Counted from the stretch's first letter, positions 9,798 through 22,509 are shown. The stretch: 64,000 bases of DNA from Omphiscola glabra (GCA_964017045.1 OZ024794.1:20839316-20903315), one strand, 5' to 3'. Made by a program: numbers and translations. The notes: generated by a model not told the origin, from the sequence alone.

Positions 9798-10178
9798 GTG
9801 ATAGACAAGGAATGTATGGAGAAGATCAAAGCAAAGGGACAGGACGCACAAAATGAATACTCCGTCACGTCCGTGACTCTCGCGTCACCAGCAGACAAAG
9901 CAGTAGAGTCCAGTCCTTCCATACCTTGTCAATCATCGCTGTCACAGCTAAACCATCCCCACCTGGAAATCGGAGGCTCTTCAAAGAATTATGGCAAGAT
10001 GAGCTGTCAAATTTGCTGGTTTCAACATACGATGATCAATGCAGAAGGAATTCAGTTTGCAAAGTTGATTTTTTTTAAAAATCCCCTTAGAAAAATTGCA
10101 TTTTTTATTTCCTTCTTAGAGACCATCATTGTTTTTGTCATTTTTAATATATTATTTAAAATACCGGTTTTAAGGTAA
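9798..10178 (+). other. Unrecognised open frame, doubtful
   Basis: An open frame of 126 codons with no similarity I recognise. Its first half is mixed polar (EKIKAKGQDAQNEYS, SSLSQLNHPHLEIGG) and its second half is Lys/Phe/Ile-rich, as expected from translated AT-rich DNA. There is no convincing splice or start context. The most likely explanation is chance, or an unrecognised repeat fragment. The rest of 9643-10297 shows nothing else. Confidence 0.15.
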
Positions 10179-10297
10179 AATATTATTTCATAATAGAAAG
10201 TGGGCTACATTTAAATTACCTCTTGGAGAATGAAATACAATACTATATTAATGATAAATTAACATTCATTACGCAGATGAGATTTGAATAACGATAG

Positions 10298-10518
10298 ATA
10301 TCTTTTCATGAAGGTCCTTCAAGGTATAGCTAGAAGCTATAGTGCAGGGACGGCCATATCTTTTCATTAAGGTCCTTCAAGGTATAGCTAGAAGCTATAG
10401 TGCAGGGACGGCCATATCTTTTCATTAAGGTCCTTCAAGGTATAGCTAGAAGCTATAGTGCAGGGACGGCCATATCTTTTCAGTAAGGTCCTTCAAGGTA
10501 TAGCTAGAAGCTATAGTG
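10298..10518. repeat. Minisatellite, 58-bp unit, 3.8 copies
   Basis: Units start at 10298, 10356, 10414 and 10472. Each contains TCATTAAGGTCCTTCAAGG, GCTAGAAGCTATAGTG and then CAGGGACGGCCA. The last unit runs directly into the left end of the hAT-like element at 10519, whose tip CAAGGATGGGCAAA resembles the CAGGGACGGCCA segment of each unit. Confidence 0.93.
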
Positions 10519-11066
10519 CAAGGATGGGCAAACCGCGGACAAGATAAATATTGTGGCCCACCAGATGTTAATTGTGGCCTGTCGAATGAGCAGCTGAACG
10601 TATTTCTTCATTTGATTAGCGACTATTTTCATTCTCGGCGTAAACACACATCTAAAATATATATACATCATATTGTCGTGACTGTAGGCGCCTTTTCGGT
10701 GTACAGGCCCACCTTATGGAAGGCTTTAAGAAAATAGATTTAAATTAGTCATCTCAAATCCTAGATAATAATTATAATGCAATATTACTATTTGGGTACA
10801 ACTAAAATAAAAGCATTTGTACAAACATAGCTTAGGTAAAGAGAACTTAGATTTCACTAGCATTTATTCTGTTGTCCTCAGAGTAAGTGTAAAATGATGC
10901 AAAACTTAATTAAGGTATGCGCCAAAATGTATCCGTGATTTTGGAATTTATATATATTTTTTTTTAATTCCCCAGACCCCTCGCCCACTTTCGGTCGGTA
11001 GTCTTCGGTGGGCGTCCTCGATCGTTTTCGTGAATCAAGTGTCAGTGACGGGCACCTCTTTCTCTC

Positions 11067-11114
<48 letters not shown>

Positions 11115-11356
11115 CAAGAGTTATATTTTTATTTAAGCTATGTTTAAGGCGACACGAGTAGATGTGTTATCATCCGAGAATATATGCTTTAAAAATGTAT
11201 AAATAAATGTGCACATAATTTATTTAGTCTTTTTTCCCCCTTAGTTTTAATGACATAACGAGGCACGTGAAGAGTGGATTCGCGATCAAAGTGGCCCGTG
11301 AAGAGTTGATTAGCGCTCAAAGTGGCCCGTGAAACCTTTTGGGTTGGACACCGCTA
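10519..11356. mobile_element. Degenerate hAT-like element, about 0.84 kb
   Basis: Left end CAAGGATGGGCAAACC; right end GGGTTGGACACCGCTA. Flanking octamers CTATAGTG and TCATAGTG agree at six of eight positions. GTGGCCCGTGAA blocks near the right end occur twice (about 11284 and 11324), as in many hAT elements whose ends carry GGCCCG motifs. The interior holds a (TA)n microsatellite and no transposase frame. The following 11357-12560 is AT-rich DNA without features. Confidence 0.55.
11069..11111. repeat. (TA)n microsatellite
   Basis: About 21 AT dinucleotides within the degenerate hAT-like element. Confidence 0.95.
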
Positions 11357-12560
11357 TCATAGTGTATAGAGCACTAGTTCTTAATTTTCACTACCGGTAC
11401 ATATCTGTGAAATAGAAACGTTCACTTTTGAGTTTAAAGCTTTAAGGCTGGGCTAGGTAACCGTTTTGTAATATTGCGACAAAGTAGGATTTCTGTCCTA
11501 TTCTGCTGGTCGACCAAGTATAAGTCTACTAATTATGCTTTTTTTTTATTGTTGTCAAATTAAATTTTCCGACAGTTGTCGCTATCCACGCCATGTGCTC
11601 ATAACATTATATTTTATCAAATATAATTAGTTAATTCACAATTCATGTGTTTTGTTAAACATTGCATTGTAAATGTCTCCTCCCAATTTGAGATCTCTTA
11701 TATTAATATACCTAAAAAGATACAAGTACAAGGAAAATAGTACAAAAAAAGTAATAATTCGATCACATTTTTAGAATTAAATTCAAAGCCAAATAGTGGG
11801 GAAAAATAAATCACAAAAAATTCATAACTTTTCTTTCTCCTATAAGTGATAGAAAGATTATCTTCGAGTCATTTGAAAGCTTCAAGCCAACCCTTTCATA
11901 TGATATGCTATTTGTGTATGTAGGCTATATGAACCTTTGAGTTGGAGTACCGTGAGTACCTACATAAGACGCATTGCCGTATGTTGCCGACTACTAAAAA
12001 CAACAATGACAATAAACATAATATTTTTTTATTTCAATAGTTTCAACTTTACTCTCTGAAAGAAACAAAAATGTAACACTGGACGGCATCGAAATTCTAA
12101 AATGAAATTAAAAATTAGTTAAAAAACAAGTTTCATTAAATCTTCATTTTGTAAACAATAGATTATGACAAATCATACAAACAACAAATCAACGCAAGAG
12201 GGGCGAGGGGGGCAACGAATTTATACAAGAATGGAAATAACTGTACAATAAAATTAAAACAACAATCAGAATTGATCATTACTGTCATTATGTGTGGTGA
12301 TAGGAATGGTTAAACTTGATTGTTACCGCCAGTAAATAGATAGGGAAGTGAGTGAATTGGTCGGGGTCTGTATAATATCACGTTTATCAACATAAATATA
12401 CAACACTTAATGGAATCTATAAACACCTACCAGGTGATTGCTCATACAGTGACACAAGACATTAATGGTGACTACAGCTGGGGACACACCACACTAAACA
12501 TAGTCACACAGCGAATAAAAGCTAATGAATGCTGATGTAGTCAGAGGTGTGAATCGAAAA

Positions 12561-12900
12561 GGTGCTCTCAGCCCAAGTAAGGGGCGAAGTATGGGGGTGC
12601 TCAAAGTTCAAGTAAGGGGCGAAGTATGGGGGTGCTCACAGTCCCTGTTAGGGGCGAAGTATGGGGGTGCTCTCAGCCCAAGTAAGAGGTGAAGTATGGG
12701 GTGCTCTCAGTCCCAGTCAGGGGCGAAGTATAGGGGTGCTCAAAGTTCAAGTAAGATGTGAAGTATGGGGGTGCTCTCAGACCCAGTAAGAGCTTAAGTA
12801 CAAGGATGCTCTCAGTCCAAGTACAGGGCGAAGTATGGGGGTGCTCAAAGTTCAAGTAGGGGCGAAGTACGGGGGTGCTCTCAGTCCCAGTAAGGAGGGA
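12561..12900. repeat. Minisatellite, about 35-36-bp unit, 9-10 copies
   Basis: Diverged units of the form GGTGCTCTCAGTCCCAGTAA plus GGGGCGAAGTATGGG. Two subtypes (CTCAGTCCCAG and CAAAGTTCAAG) are interspersed. The region 12901-13458 beyond is without recognisable features. Confidence 0.9.
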
Positions 12901-13458
12901 AGGTAAGTAAGGTGCTGCCACGCAAATATCTCGAAAATAATTTTATATTTAATTAACTGTGTACGACAGTATTTCATTTCACCAAGTGTAGGACGGCATA
13001 GTTTGGCTGACCTGAGAGATCTGGTTAGATCTGGTTATATAATGAAATGCAGCATGGGATTGGCCGGCTTTGTAATGAAATGCACAAGGGGAAATGGGAC
13101 CTGTTAAAAGAATGGAGATCACTACCCTAGAACATTCTTCGTCTATCACGACGAACTTGTCATTATACTTTACAATAGAAATATGATCAAAGTGTATTTC
13201 TTAACTGTGTTTGCATGTCATAATTATGGTGAACAAGATGCCTACATAAAGGATATCCTTGGCAATGTCTGATGCAATCTTTGTGCATGAAATAAAACTG
13301 ACATATTTTCGTGATTTATTTTTGAGCAAATACAATTTTCATTTTAATTTATTGAGTAGATTTTCTTGGCTGGATAGTCTTGCTTCTTTCGAGGGGCACC
13401 ATGTCACGTGTATTTCATTTGGGAATTCAATGAGTTTAGCCGAATTAAGGCAATTTCA

Positions 13459-13493
13459 CCCCCCCCCCCCCCAAAAAAAAAAAAAAAAAAAAA
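13459..13493. repeat. C14/A21 homopolymer junction
   Basis: Fourteen C followed directly by 21 A. The complement is T21 G14, the same arrangement as at 5268-5305 and 40489-40512. Confidence 0.9.
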
Positions 13494-13714
13494 GATAACG
13501 AAGATCTTGCCAAACATTATCAATAAATTATTGAAACAAGCATCAGGGTTGAACTGATCTCCTGCACTGTTCCAATGTGCATAATCTGCAAATAATCCAT
13601 CAACACTAACATATATGTGTTTATACCCACACGTATCTAGTTTTATAAACTGGCAATGAACGGTTGGTTAATTATTGGTAGTGATAAAATATGGTACACT
13701 TTAAAATAAAACAT

Positions 13715-14068
13715 TTAGGCAGTAAGTTATTAGATTTAGGCAGTAAGTTATTAGATTTAGGCAGTAAGTTTTTAGATTTAGGCAGTAAGTTATTAGATTT
13801 AGGCAGTATGTTTTTAGATTTAGGCAGTAAGTTATTAGATTTAGGCAGTAAGTTATTAGATTTAGGCAGTAAGTTATTAGATTTAGGCAGTAAGTTATTA
13901 GATTTAGGCAGTAAGTTATTAGATTTAGGCAGTAAGTTATTAGATTTAGGCAGTAAGTTATTAGATTTAGGCAGTAAGTTTTTAGATTTAGGCAGTAAGT
14001 TATTAGATTTAGGCAGTAAGTTTTTAGATTTAGGCAGTAAGTTTTTAGATTTAGGCAGTAAGTTAATA
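13715..14068. repeat. Minisatellite, 21-bp unit, 17 copies
   Basis: Units of TTAGGCAGTAAGTTATTAGA plus T start every 21 bp from 13715 to 14051, with few variants (TTATTAG/TTTTTAG, one GTATG). Both strands are open (LLDLGSK and NLLPKS repeats) because the unit is seven codons long. I consider this repeat DNA and not a gene. Confidence 0.95.
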
Positions 14069-14168
14069 GAAAGATAGATCGATGCCAAAGAGCCTAAAGA
14101 AGACAATGTTAAATTATGTGCAAGGAAATAGTTCAATTTTCATTTACTTTATGTCCAATATATTAATG

Positions 14169-14316
14169 CAGTAGTCGGCAAACTTATTAGTCAAAAGAGA
14201 CAAAAATCAGCAACACGACCTGTCAAGAACCATGTTTTTCGGAGTCCAAACCGATTAGTGGCCAGCTGGCCGAGCCGCACTCAGGTCGATAAAGGGCCGC
14301 GATTTGCCTACCACAG
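14169..14316. mobile_element. Short hAT-like element
   Basis: A 148-bp element with left end CAGTAGTCGGCAAACTTATT and right end GCGATTTGCCTACCACAG. Flanking octamers TATTAATG (14161-14168) and TGTTAATG (14317-14324) differ at one base. The GTCGGCAAAC tip and the GCCGCACTCAGG block near the right end are typical of a widespread hAT group, from memory. No coding capacity. Confidence 0.75.
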
Positions 14317-14455
14317 TGTTAATGAATTGAGAGTTATTTTTTTAACACAGGTAAATCAAGTCTGGGTCAGTGCATGGCAAGACGTACATTGGAGTTGACA
14401 CAGAACCATCAATAACCAACTTGATAACACCTGCCTAACCCATCAAGCAAACAAA

Positions 14456-14603
14456 CCTAGAAGCTTGGATCACTACAATGTCAACTGTCAGGCTTGGCTG
14501 TCACCTGCAATACAATGTGAGGATCCGACCCTAGAAGCTTGGATCACTACAATGTCAATTGTCAGGCTTGGCTGTCACCTGCAATACAATGTGAGGATCT
14601 GAC
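14456..14603. repeat. Direct duplication, 74 bp x 2
   Basis: CCTAGAAGCTTGGATCACTA recurs at 14456 and 14530 with the following sequence nearly identical (single-base differences), a young tandem duplication. Confidence 0.92.
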
Positions 14604-14790
14604 AAAATTTCAGAGGCTCACTTTTATTGTTAAGCCACAATAGTTTGCTCTTTAACTTTGTTATATTGTTTTAAATTTCAAACGTTGGGAGTTAAGGAAT
14701 GTTCCAAATGAAGGCAATGAAAATGTATTGGCTGAGAATAAAACTATATCAAAATGTAAAAATGACTAGAGACAGTTCTTGAGAAATAAA

Positions 14791-14881
14791 GTTGTCACCT
14801 CATCACATTGTAGCTAATTAATCAGATATTTGTAAAGTAGTCACCTCATCACATTGTAGCTAATTAATCAAATATTTGTAA
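14791..14881. repeat. Direct duplication, about 46 bp x 2
   Basis: GTCACCTCATCACATTGTAG followed by CTAATTAATCA and ATATTTGTAA occurs twice in tandem. Confidence 0.85.
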
Positions 14882-15224
14882 GCAAAATCTCCCTGTCACA
14901 TCTAAAAAAATATTCTCATTTTGTAATGAAAATAAATTCATTTTAATAATTAACTTTAAGACATACAGCATTATGCCAACCCCACACAGACACAAACTTT
15001 TTAACACATTGTGCAATGAGTGAACTATGAAAAATGTGAACATATTTATACATTTATGGACTGCAGAAATTATTGTAATTTTTTTGAAAATTTTTTGATT
15101 TACCGTGCAACTTACACTTACATATATATATAATATATGTGTGTGTGTTTTTTCCAGTTATTTATTTTACAAGCCCTTGCTAAATATCACACATATTAAC
15201 ATATAAATTCACGCTTATCAAAAA

Positions 15225-15230
15225 TTTATT
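15225..15230 (-). promoter_or_regulatory. Candidate poly(A) signal of WDR54
   Basis: AATAAA on the minus strand, about 200 nt past the stop codon. Another lies at 15161-15166. Choice between them cannot be made from sequence alone. Confidence 0.45.
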
Positions 15231-15431
15231 TACAAATGATAAACCATACTGTCTCACTTTCTCCTTATTGAACTCACTCTTATCACAGGATTGTTGTTCT
15301 GTCCAAGATGGATTTCATTAATCATTCAAGAGACATAAGAAAACTGCATGTATTTAATCCATTGGACTTGAAGAGACTGTTGATTTCCATTCAGCTTTCA
15401 GTGTGGTCAGCTTTCAGTGTGGTCAACTTTC

Positions 15432-18400
15432 TCAGTTTCTAATATAGAAATTGATGTCAGGGCTGTCATAGCCAGTGACACACAGTACTCTCCCTTGGTC
15501 ATCAACAAACTGACCTCCAACAAGTTGCAAGTCTGACACACACTCACTGTGACGAAACTCAATCTGCCATGGTTGGAAATCAAACAAATTACTCATAATG
15601 ACTGTTATGTATAAATATCTGGAAAGGAAAACATTGTGTAAGGCCTCTCTAGAAGGATCAGTAGAACAGAAATATTACAAGTAGGTATACTACTTTATTT
15701 CAATAAGGCAAAATTGAATCACACTAGGAAGCTAAATACGATACTCGTCTTAAATATGAGACAAAATCAATAAAAGTATCCCTACCTGTGGTGCATTCAT
15801 TGGTCTTAGCTGCCATAGTCTGAAGAAAGTGTCATCGCTAACTGAGATCAGCTGAAAAAAATTGATAATATTAATTACAGAACCATAGAAATAATGAATT
15901 ATACTTTGTCAAAGTTTATTAGTGATGACTGCCACAGTGTTTTTTTTTTTTTTTTTAGCCTGCTAAGATGTTCAAATTGACTCCAGTTTCCATGGTGACT
16001 CTTAAAGTCCTAAGAAGATCATATATAAACTATAAGACTAGCTAGGAAAGATTTTGTTGGGGCCAAAGGGACATAAACACATAATACTTTCAACTAACAC
16101 AAGAACTATAACTCTGCAGTGTTCCCTGTTATTTGGGTAAAAACTCTGTCTTTATATTTTCCATTTTTTTTTAAAAAAATCCCCACTATCATTGTGTTTT
16201 TCTGAAAACAGAAATTGTCTACGTCATGTATGTTGAATTACCCACCATTCCACTCTCCCTGGAGACATCGATGGCATTTATGGCCCTAGCATGAGCTGCG
16301 ACCTCGGCACCAATAACACCAGTGTTGCTGTTGTACACCCGAAGGTGACCTGAAGCATAGCCACCAACAACTAACCCTCTCCATATTGCTAAACTGTTGC
16401 AGGCCCATCTGTTTGGATGATTAGACTTATTGTTACAATAAAGTAAATTAAACGTCAGAAAAGTTTTATTCATGTTAGGTACAACTTGAAGCCATCAAGA
16501 TTATAAGCCATGCAATTGATTGAACCAAAAACTTATTGAGCTCAAATAATAACAATCTTTTGACTCATGAATGAACATTTCTAAACAAAACATGCAGTCT
16601 CTATTATAGTACATTTAGCTATCTTTAATAAGTGTAATTTTATCAATACTATTAGTATTATATTTTAATATAATTTTTTTTAATGTTTAACTTAATAAAA
16701 AATCTGATGTTCAATTATAGCATAAATTAATATTTAATGCCACTTAATCATAAAAACAATTATAAACTTAAAATTATGTTAAATGAGATTTAAAAACAAA
16801 ACTATTTGTGTGTGTGCATGAACTATTAAATATTTACTGACTCTGTAATTAATCATTGAAAATGTGTTACAAGTTTAAGGACTTCGTACCACTCTATATC
16901 CAGACAATATCTCACTCACCCATCCCCTCTCATACTTGAAACTTGAGTAAAATTCGAGCCCTTTGCTTTCCACACTATTATAGATCCCAACCCATCAGCG
17001 CTGACAAGTGTGTCTTTTTCTGAGGCAAGGTCCGTTACAGGAGATTTATGACCTGGGGAGACACTCTTCAATGTAAAATAGGTGGAAACTTTCATAATAA
17101 TCTTAAACATTTCTATTTAAACAATTATTTAGGTTGCTTTTGTTGTAGCGAGACTTCTGCCTCTATGGCACCAAAGACACACAAAAAACCCCACCTGATA
17201 ATATAGACTAGAGCATTTCATGTTAAACAAGATTTGACAGAATACATACCTATAATCACAAATATATTGTGCATCCAGCAAAACTCTCACCAAATATCAA
17301 AATACACATCTTAAATGTTACTACATCAGAGTTTTAGATAATTATCATTTCTACTTTTCAGTTGTTGTTTTTTTTCTTTTTTTCACCTGTTTTAGTTTTA
17401 ACCTGGAGAAATTATTTGATTTTTCAATTCAAAATAATTACATATATTTTCATTATAAATTAATTAACAAATGAACATCCAATCTGCCAAAGAACCAAAT
17501 AAAGAACTAAAAAGAATGAACATCTACCTGTTAGAGTATCAACCAGTGTGACATTTGGGCCTTTGGCTGGCAGATTAAACACTAATATAGATCCCGTCTC
17601 AGTGCCTGTCAAAAGAAAGGGGTTTTTTAAAACAAAAAGAGGATCCATACATTAGATATAATTATTTGGTGAAAATATTGTTATTGTAAAATCTTTTTAA
17701 TTACACAGCTTCTGGGTACATAAAAATAAAACAAACAAATTAGTCTAAATATCATTAAAATAATTTAAACCAGCATTTCTCAAACTGAGGAGTATATGTC
17801 ATTAATGGTAAATAACATTGTTTCAGATGATACTTCAGCAGTTGATTTAATTGGAACAGCATGCATATAGCTTGGGAACTGACAAGAATTAAAGGGATAC
17901 TAAAATTAAAATGTGATAACTCACCCACACAAAGAAACTGCTCTCCAACTCCTGCAATACCTCGAGCCAAGTGAGCTTGATCTATGGAGAAATTATTTCA
18001 GATTGTATGATTCATTAATTAAAATGGCCTCAAAAAGTCACTTTCTGACAATTTCTCATCTTGCTCAATAAAGTTAAAAAGTATCAAAAGCTTGAAATTT
18101 TACATAAAAGAGTAAACTTATGAAACCAAATAAAAAAACTATTTTTTTTTTTTACATATCTCCTTGCATAGATACAGTTATGCCTCTAGAACCAGTGGGG
18201 GAAAACTCATATTGTCAACTGGAACATGTAGCAAAATGGACTTCAGGAGAAAGTGTGTTGAAAAGCAAGTAAGCATTTGAACAAATGTGCCTACTTATGC
18301 TGTTGTGTATTAGAAACTGGTCTACTAACTGAATCAGTGTGCCTACTTATGCTATTGTGTATTAGAAACTGGTCTACTGACTGCTTTTTTATAATTAAAT

Positions 18401-21400
18401 TGCCTGACAACCTTTTGTATTTTTTTAAAAAGGTCAGAGATACTGCTTAGGAGCCAGAGATTAGGTGTGCTTTGTGTACAACGAACAAACCAAAATTTTG
18501 CCAATTGTTAATGAAAAGGTATATCAAATTTCAAAATAAAATTTTGATTGAATAATTTCTTCAATTAATTTTAATTAGTGGTAGAATTTCATGATTTATA
18601 TTTAGTGTAGTGAATCTTAATTGCTCTCTTATGAAAGCTACATAAAAATAAGCCTGAAATAAGATCTATTTGCCATCTTGCACAAAATATGGTTAACCCT
18701 AATGCATATGTGTTATATAATATTATATTATAACAAAGTTACAGAAATTATAGATTACATAAAGAACATTTTAAAAGTGGTAAATTGCTTTGTTTTCTTA
18801 GACCTTAGATATTTTACATTAAAAACAAACCAAAAATATCAGGAAGTTTCAAAAGATTTTCAAATGTGTGCTACAAACTCCTGTATATTTAATTATTTAT
18901 CATAGTAAGCCCCTAATATCATTGTACGTCCCTGGCTATTTTTCCAGCTGTACTAATAATCCATGAATAGATTTATGTTTTATTTTCCCAAACAGGATGA
19001 GGTGAGGTTAGAATGTCCAGATTGAACCAGTCTTAGCCTTCACCTTTTGGATGATACCATTGTTCCTCATGTGGGTAAAAATACCCACTGTGCATACTTA
19101 GTCTTTCTCAAACTTAATCACATGATTCAACCCGTAGCCCCTTCTAACTTTAGCTCTAGACTTTGGTGTCTTTTCTTTGGTGCATGCACTTATAGTAAGA
19201 TTTCAAAGTCACTGTATTCTTTTCCTTTATAGGGAAGATTATTATTTATATTAAGACTTACCACCTAGACATAATTAAGCCAGTAAAGTTCAGTCTTAAA
19301 TTAAATGCAAGGTGGTGTAACAGAAAAATATGGTCTTATATCTCATTTGTAGAGAATTTTAATTCCTTAAATATTATTTCTTTATTACCACTTGAATCAC
19401 TCAGAGAATGCCAATGTACTAATGCTGAACCATCAGGCTCAAAAATCTGAAAAATAGAAAGTATAAACAAAAATATTTACATGTCTCATCATGTTTAACT
19501 ATTTAAATACAATATTTGTCTGGCTTGTTAGTCCAGTTGTGACACTACAGTGTCACATTGCTAAAATAATGTTTCATGTGGAGTTGCCTATGTGTTTAAA
19601 AATGAGCAGTGCTACTTTATTTATTAAAAGATTACTGTGGCTTCAATCCGATAGGTAATCGACAAATAAAAAGTTCTCACTGTACTAAAGTCTAATGATC
19701 ATTCACCTGCTACTCCAGATACAAATCCATCCATCCATGTGGCACTACAGCCCATGTAGAGCTTTGGCCTGTCTCACCACTTTCTTCCACTCAGACCCAA
19801 AAAATTATTTTCTTTTTCCATGCTTGGATTCTCAGCTGCTGTAGATTTTTATCCTCATCATCCATCCATCTAAGCCTAGGTCTGCCTTTGAGCTCTTTAC
19901 CTCTGGGGTTTAGGTGTTGTGTAACCTATTCAATCCTCTGTCATTTGGCATTCTTTCTGCCCAGCTTAGTCTACCCTTTTTTAATTTCTCCTATTATCAT
20001 GATATCCTGATATAGACTGTACATTTCATGGTTGGTTTGTAATCTCAATCCATATCCATCCTTTCTTGGTCAATATATTTTCCATAGAACTTTTCTCTCC
20101 CATATGTTAAATAGGTTTTCTACCATTTTTGTTTTACTTGTGTATGTTACAACTGGTCTGATTACAGTTTTATAAATAGTTTCTTGGTTTTCCTTGTAAT
20201 GTTTTTAATTTTGAGTATTTTCTGACTACTGAAGTATGTCCTGTTTCCGGTCGATATTCTTTCTTTTATTTCTGTTAGTAATCTTTTCTTTAATTTAATA
20301 AAGATCCTAGGTGTTTGAATTGATTTACTTTTTTAAAAGTCTGGTTTCTAATTTTAATGGTTTCTAATTTAAATGGTTTCATCTGTCTGTTCCTTTCTTA
20401 TCATATTCATGTATTTTATTTTTTTGTTGTTAACTTCCAGCTCTCCTTGAAGTGATGCCTCTTCTAATTCAATAAAGGCTTTTGAAATGTCTTTACTACT
20501 TTTCCCTAACAGTGCTATACCATCAGCATATGCAAGATACTGAAGGGGCTGGTTGTAAAAAAGGCCTAAAATGGATCTTGGCGTCAATATTTATGTTTCT
20601 GATAACTCTTTCTAAAGTTAGGTTAAATAGCATAAAAATAGCCTGATTCAAATGCACTGTTTTAAACAGTGTCAAAAATGACAAACCAGTGACATACAAT
20701 CTAAATATCAAGTTTAAAATCAGTATACATCCTACTCTCAGAGTGACATTAAGTGTTGCTGAAAATTTGTTTTGTTGTAGCAAGCCTCCATAATGCAACT
20801 GTTAATGCAAAATTTTGATACATTAAATGGTACTCGAGCATAAGCTGTATACAAATTTTATCTCTCTTGCATAATGGGAAATCAATGAATTTTCAGAACA
20901 TTAAATAAGTTGTGAACAGTGCTTAAAAACACAGACAATTTTTTAAAAAAGCTTTCAAATAAAATCTTACTTACTTGTATGCCTCTAGATGAAGTCAGTA
21001 CTATGACTGTCCTTGAGGGTAAACAAACCCATTTTGACTAGAATTTTGAAACAAGAATTACATAGTAAATTTAACCAATTCTTTGAGTAATAGGATGTTT
21101 GGTAAAATAGCATAGCATGGCATATCAGGAGGCATAAACTTTTAAATCTTACTTAAAACATGTAATTATTACTATCATATTGACTAATTAATATGAACTA
21201 TTCACATGCACTGGAGAGAACTACAAATTAAACAGGGTTTCACAAATATGCAAAAGGGTCAATTACCAATTAATCTTAATCTATTGCCAACTATTATTAG
21301 CATGTGAATGTGATTAATTGTAGGAAATTTAGTTAATTTTTTATATTAATCACAAATTTAGAGGTTGTTATTTGAGTTTGTATGTGTGTTGTAAAGGCAA

Positions 21401-22509
21401 AGGTAAGTAATTACTATTATAACTAAGTGAAAAAACTTAGGTTAACGCCCCCTTGAATTCAAAACCTTTGATCCTTTCAGATGGATCAGGAAACTTAACA
21501 TGCAGACTCCAAATTGAAATACTGCAAAAAGGACCTTGTCTATGAAGCAACAATGAATTGACTTGTCTACCATAGGCAGAATTTCTCCTTGTTGAGCTTA
21601 TCTCATACATAAAAGACTGACTTTATCTACATGCCAGTGTCATTTGAATAGAAATGGTAGCACACTAAGCTGCATGGGCTCAGTACAGGGAGGAAAAATA
21701 AGTACCCTCCCATTTGAAAAAAATGTATACCTTTTTTTTATCTGTGAACATTTTATTACTATTATTATTTATTTCAGACATTAAACTTGGGATCAGATTA
21801 CAATATGGAACAATACAGAGTGTACACTATTGCAGACCGAATGAAAATGGTCACACTATTTTTGGAAAATGGCCGGGCAGTAATAGCCACTCAATGTGCA
21901 TACCGACAATTTTATGGATTTTGGACTGCTCTAACTCTAACAGTTCCCACTGTGCTCGCTAAGAATTTTAGCATGAGGTTATGTCAAACTCCACACAGTG
22001 CCAGCGATAGACATTTTTAGGTTGGGTGAAAACAGGCATTTTTCCCCCTCAGGAAAATTATGGGGAGTTCGATATTTTTTTTTGCCACATTCGGCGGTTT
22101 GGGCGCCTGTGTGATGATCACGCATCGTACCCGCCTTGAGCCGGTCTCGACTCCAACAACACTGACAACAGCCACATGAATGGGTGTAAGTGTAATTAAC
22201 TTTGGTGGAGATTTGGGGGATATATGTGCCCTAAAACCTGCAGTATTTTAGCGCGTAATAACGCTATTCCCATGATCAAAATACCTGTAAAACAAAAGGA
22301 AGACCTTGGGTTGCTGACGGCTCTTTGCATATAACTTGACGTCCAACTACTGATGTTCCGTCAGTTGACGCACAAGCTATATTGACTAAGGCTCTGTGTA
22401 CAACAGCGTAGCTAATTTGCCTCCTGTCTGGCATAAGAAAAACTGAGAGATTGTTGCAAAGAGCTGAAGTGGATCCCTTTAGTATAATTGGTTTTTCTTT
22501 ACGATACAT
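15432..22509 (-). CDS. WDR54: WD repeat-containing protein 54
   Basis: Nine coding exons (minus strand): 22509-22285, 21037-20975, 19446-19389, 17981-17925, 17605-17528, 17052-16920, 16408-16246, 15851-15786 and 15563-15432, giving 324 aa against about 334 in human. Frame is kept at every junction. Recognised from vertebrate WDR54: ALCNNLSV near residue 17, WVCLPSRTVIVLTSSRGIQ (78-96), LVHWHSL, ARGIAG, LPAKGPN (146-152), IIVWK, AHARAINAIDV (243-253), SDDTFFRLWQL and a terminal VTGYDSPDINFYI. It folds as a WD40 beta-propeller; its cellular role is poorly defined. The start ATG at 22509 matches the vertebrate start. Exon 7 is read with donor GTGGGT, because GTAATT four bases on would break the frame. 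The exon 9 acceptor GGCAG has a weak pyrimidine tract. It diverges from CDC23. Introns 1 and 2 hold mobile-element relics. Confidence 0.94.
19715..20800 (-). pseudogene. LINE reverse transcriptase relic (family 2, copy 1)
   Basis: The minus strand encodes broken pieces of a non-LTR reverse transcriptase in several frames: FNLTLERVIRNINIDAK (about 20640-20570), the catalytic box as YLAYADGIALLGKSSKDI (second Asp of the usual YADD lost), FKHLGSL, a thumb segment near 20150 (TVIRPVVTYTSKTK), a KVLWKIY stretch, and a C-terminal SEWKKVV/RQAKALHGL tail near 19790-19720. Frameshifts and stops show it is dead. It lies in intron 2 of WDR54, on the same strand as the gene. The 3' end is homologous to 42895-43110. 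Confidence 0.85.
21805..21993 (+). pseudogene. DUF4817-type HTH transposase fragment
   Basis: An ATG at 21805 opens MEQYRVYTIADRMKMVTLF, then LENGRAVIATQCAYRQFYG and a Thr/Val-rich continuation. This is the N-terminal helix-turn-helix pattern (E-R-K-M-V-x-L-F-x-E-N-G-x-x-x-A-T-Q-x-A-Y-R) seen in DUF4817 proteins, which sit at the start of many transposase-like genes of arthropods and molluscs. The frame ends at about residue 70 with no catalytic domain following, so this is a 3'-truncated relic. It lies in intron 1 of WDR54, on the opposite strand. Confidence 0.6.

Noticed and set aside
13672..14136. A 154-codon minus-strand frame of NLLPKS repeats
   Set aside because: Generated by the 21-bp minisatellite; the plus strand is open too.
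17771..17830. Possible hAT left end CAGCATTTCTCAAACTGAGG in a WDR54 intron
   Set aside because: No matching right end or duplication was found.
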